From assembly GCF_020829445.1 (NCBI RefSeq), contig NZ_JAIVFV010000020.1, forward strand, positions 1 through 63,120: a stretch of 63,120 bases of DNA. Direction: 5' to 3'. The position numbers were made by a program, and so were the translations under genes. The DNA comes from Nostoc sp. CHAB 5836 (GTDB lineage: Bacteria; Cyanobacteriota; Cyanobacteriia; Cyanobacteriales; Nostocaceae). Under the pieces are notes generated by a model. The model saw only the letters and a list, made by a program, of their open reading frames with translations. It was not told where the DNA came from and ran no database searches. Below, one piece after another: positions 61,834 through 63,120 of this stretch; the first letter of the stretch is position 1, and every line of letters starts with the position of its first letter.

Positions 61834-63120
61834 TCACTCGGAATTATTGGTTTTTCTTAAGCGAACCATAAAAAAGCCATCCATGTCCTGTCTATGAGGC
61901 CAGAGTTTAAACCAACCTTTAGGCGTGCTAAGGGCAGAATTAGGTAACTCAATGCCGCCAACAGACTCAATTTGCCAATTAGATGACTCAGCTAAAAATG
62001 CCGAAATTACTTCTTCATTTTCTGCTGGATGCAATGTACAGGTGGCATAAACTAGTACACCACCAGGCTTTACAAAAGCTGAAGTATGTGTTATTAATTC
62101 TTTTTGAAGCAGCGAAAGTTCCCGGACAGATTCTGGTGTTTGTCGCCAACGTGCATCAGCGTGACGGTGCATAGTTCCTAACCCAGAACATGGAGCATCC
62201 AGTAATACACGGTCTGCGGTGTTTTGAAATTGGTTGAAGTGGCGACTGTCACCAGTACAAATTTGAATAGATTGTAAATTTAGCCGTTGAGAATTTTCTT
62301 GGAGTTTGCGAAGACGAGAAGGAGTGCGATCGCAAGCCCAAATTTTTCCCTCATCTGCCATTAACTCAGCGATATGGGTTGTTTTACCCCCTGGTGCAGC
62401 ACAGACATCAATTACTACTTCACCTGGTTGGGGGTCGAGCAAATGACTTACCAATTGAGCGCTACTATCTTGTACAGTCCACCAACCTTCTTTGAAACCA
62501 GGTAATTTTTGAATTGACCCAGCACTACTAATCAATCGTAAAGCTTGGGGTAAATAAGGAATGCGTCTCACCAAAACACCAGCAGATTGCAAAGCCGCCT
62601 CAACTTGCTCAATTGAAGTGCGAAGTGGGTTGATACGTAAGTCAATTGTTGGTGATTGGTTCATCCATTCACACAGTTGTTCTGTGTCAGCTAAACCCAA
62701 TTGTTCTAACCAAACTTGAATAATCCAGTCAGGAAAGCTGTGTAAAATACCCAAGCGTTCCACTGGGTTTTCTGGAAGTTGTAACGGATAAGTGTGGAGG
62801 GATGAGGGGGATGAGGGGGGTGAGGGGGATGAGGGGGATGAGGGCGATGAGGGGGATGAGGGGGGTGAGGGGGATGAGGGGGATGAGGGCGATGAGGGCG
62901 ATGAGGGGGATGAGGGGGATGAGGGCGATGAGGGGGATGAGGGGGGTGAGGGAGTGTTTTCTCCCCCTACTCCCTCATCTCCCCCTGCTCCCTCATCTCC
63001 CCCTGCTCCCTCATCTCCCCCTGCTCCCTCATCTCCCCCTACTCCCTCATCTCCCCCTGCTCCCTCATCTCCCCCTGCTCCCTCATCTCCCCCTGCTCCC
63101 TCATCTCCCCCTGCTCCCTC
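61834..63120 (-). CDS. rsmB: 16S rRNA m5C methyltransferase (RsmB/Sun family), 5' end outside window
   Basis: SAM-dependent rRNA cytosine-5 methyltransferase. The catalytic domain is visible: VQDSSAQLVSHLLDPQPGE, DVCAAPGGKTTHIAEL, DAPCSGLGTMHRHAD (first catalytic Cys motif) and LVYATCTLHPAENEEV (second). A GTG at 62763 could start it, but the frame is open beyond: it reads YPLQLPENPVERLGILHS across that GTG, as expected for the interior of a Sun protein, then runs through repeats of Ser-Ser-Pro and of Gly-Ala-Gly-Gly-Asp-Glu to the window edge without a stop. In family members a NusB-like domain precedes; here it presumably lies beyond 63120, joined through the repeat linker. 428 residues are visible. 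Confidence 0.88.
   Translation of the reverse strand, partial: EGAGGDEGAGGDEGAGGDEGAGGDEGVGGDEGAGGDEGAGGDEGAGGDEGVGGENTPSPPSSPSSPSSPSSPSSPSSPSSPSSPSPPSSPSSPSSPSSPSPPSSPSSLHTYPLQLPENPVERLGILHSFPDWIIQVWLEQLGLADTEQLCEWMNQSPTIDLRINPLRTSIEQVEAALQSAGVLVRRIPYLPQALRLISSAGSIQKLPGFKEGWWTVQDSSAQLVSHLLDPQPGEVVIDVCAAPGGKTTHIAELMADEGKIWACDRTPSRLRKLQENSQRLNLQSIQICTGDSRHFNQFQNTADRVLLDAPCSGLGTMHRHADARWRQTPESVRELSLLQKELITHTSAFVKPGGVLVYATCTLHPAENEEVISAFLAESSNWQIESVGGIELPNSALSTPKGWFKLWPHRQDMDGFFMVRLRKTNNSE
62797..62952 (-). repeat. 9-bp repeat (GATGAGGGG) in frame with rsmB, encoding Ser-Ser-Pro
   Basis: About 17 units of GATGAGGGG or variants GATGAGGGC and GGTGAGGGG (plus strand). On the minus strand they read TCA CCC TCC and so on, with no stop. 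The same 9-mer is intergenic at 41038-41086. Confidence 0.9.
62953..63120 (-). repeat. 18-bp repeat in frame with rsmB, encoding GAGGDE
   Basis: The 18-mer CTCATCTCCCCCTGCTCC (plus strand) repeats about nine times with a few CTA for CTG changes. On the minus strand it reads GGA GCA GGG GGA GAT GAG. It continues to the window edge. Confidence 0.92.

Noticed and set aside
61834..62763. rsmB as a short 309-residue protein starting at the GTG 62763
   Set aside because: The frame is open upstream with family-like residues (PENPVERLG), so the GTG is most likely internal.
1..63120. tRNA or rRNA genes
   Set aside because: No cloverleaf with TTCGANNC-type T-loop in the right context or rRNA-like sequence was noticed by eye; a tRNAscan run would settle it.

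Overview
The window looks like chromosomal DNA of a filamentous, probably heterocyst-forming cyanobacterium close to Nostoc. The reasons are the very frequent GCGATCGC (HIP1) octamers, the photosystem II gene psb35, cyanobacterial protein families (COP23, TIGR02921 PEP-CTERM, two-partner-secretion hemagglutinins, CHAT proteins), short tandem repeats between genes and many small inverted-repeat elements. Assignments are from reading the sequence only.

Layout. 1-4024: a 3'-truncated hemagglutinin (TpsA) and its transporter (TpsB) on the minus strand; the truncated end runs into a 5'-truncated guaA fragment at the window edge. 4683-7664: a large RTX calcium-binding repeat protein. 9222-11862: a TPR membrane protein and a COP23 protein. 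12004-20171: TpsA, TpsB and an exported TPR-CHAT caspase-like protein in one direction. 20375-24485: isopentenyl-PP isomerase and a PEP-CTERM membrane protein. 25454-28665: cobalamin/siroheme genes (cbiX-cobA, then a cobalamin riboswitch, a DUF1636 protein and cobK). 29390-42716: a secreted sugar dehydrogenase, panE, a MacA/MacB-like exporter pair, TPR proteins, hisZ, an inositol monophosphatase, a sulfurtransferase and an HD-GYP regulator. 42728-49015: a tnpB remnant, glmU, a decayed hicBA module, DUF29, isoaspartyl peptidase, DUF2256 and three unrecognised genes. 49188-63120: a GAF sensor, pyrD, membrane proteins, prohibitin, NUDIX, folK, a class A PBP, psb35, a TerB-like protein and rsmB, whose 5' end leaves the window.

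The strongest signal outside ordinary genes is the mobile-element load. Nearly every intergenic gap holds one or more small (about 90-350 bp) non-coding inverted-repeat elements, and several families can be defined with exact target duplications: CAATAC-ended elements with 10-bp duplications, a 146-bp CTGACAATTCAGG element with 10-bp duplications, TAGGACT-ended elements with 5-bp duplications, and a TAGACATCTGGTG family of seven copies with TA ends. Some have changed genes: one sits in frame inside a hemagglutinin signal peptide, one cuts the C-terminus off a HicB antitoxin, one separates an exporter gene pair, and one supplies a spurious start for pyrD. At the right edge the rsmB frame stays open through a long in-frame microsatellite that forms a linker upstream of the methyltransferase domain.

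The most system-like locus is the TpsA-TpsB-CHAT cluster: a secreted adhesin-like protein, its outer-membrane transporter and a signal-peptide-bearing CHAT protein with the His/Cys dyad visible. Whether the three act together is an inference from position.
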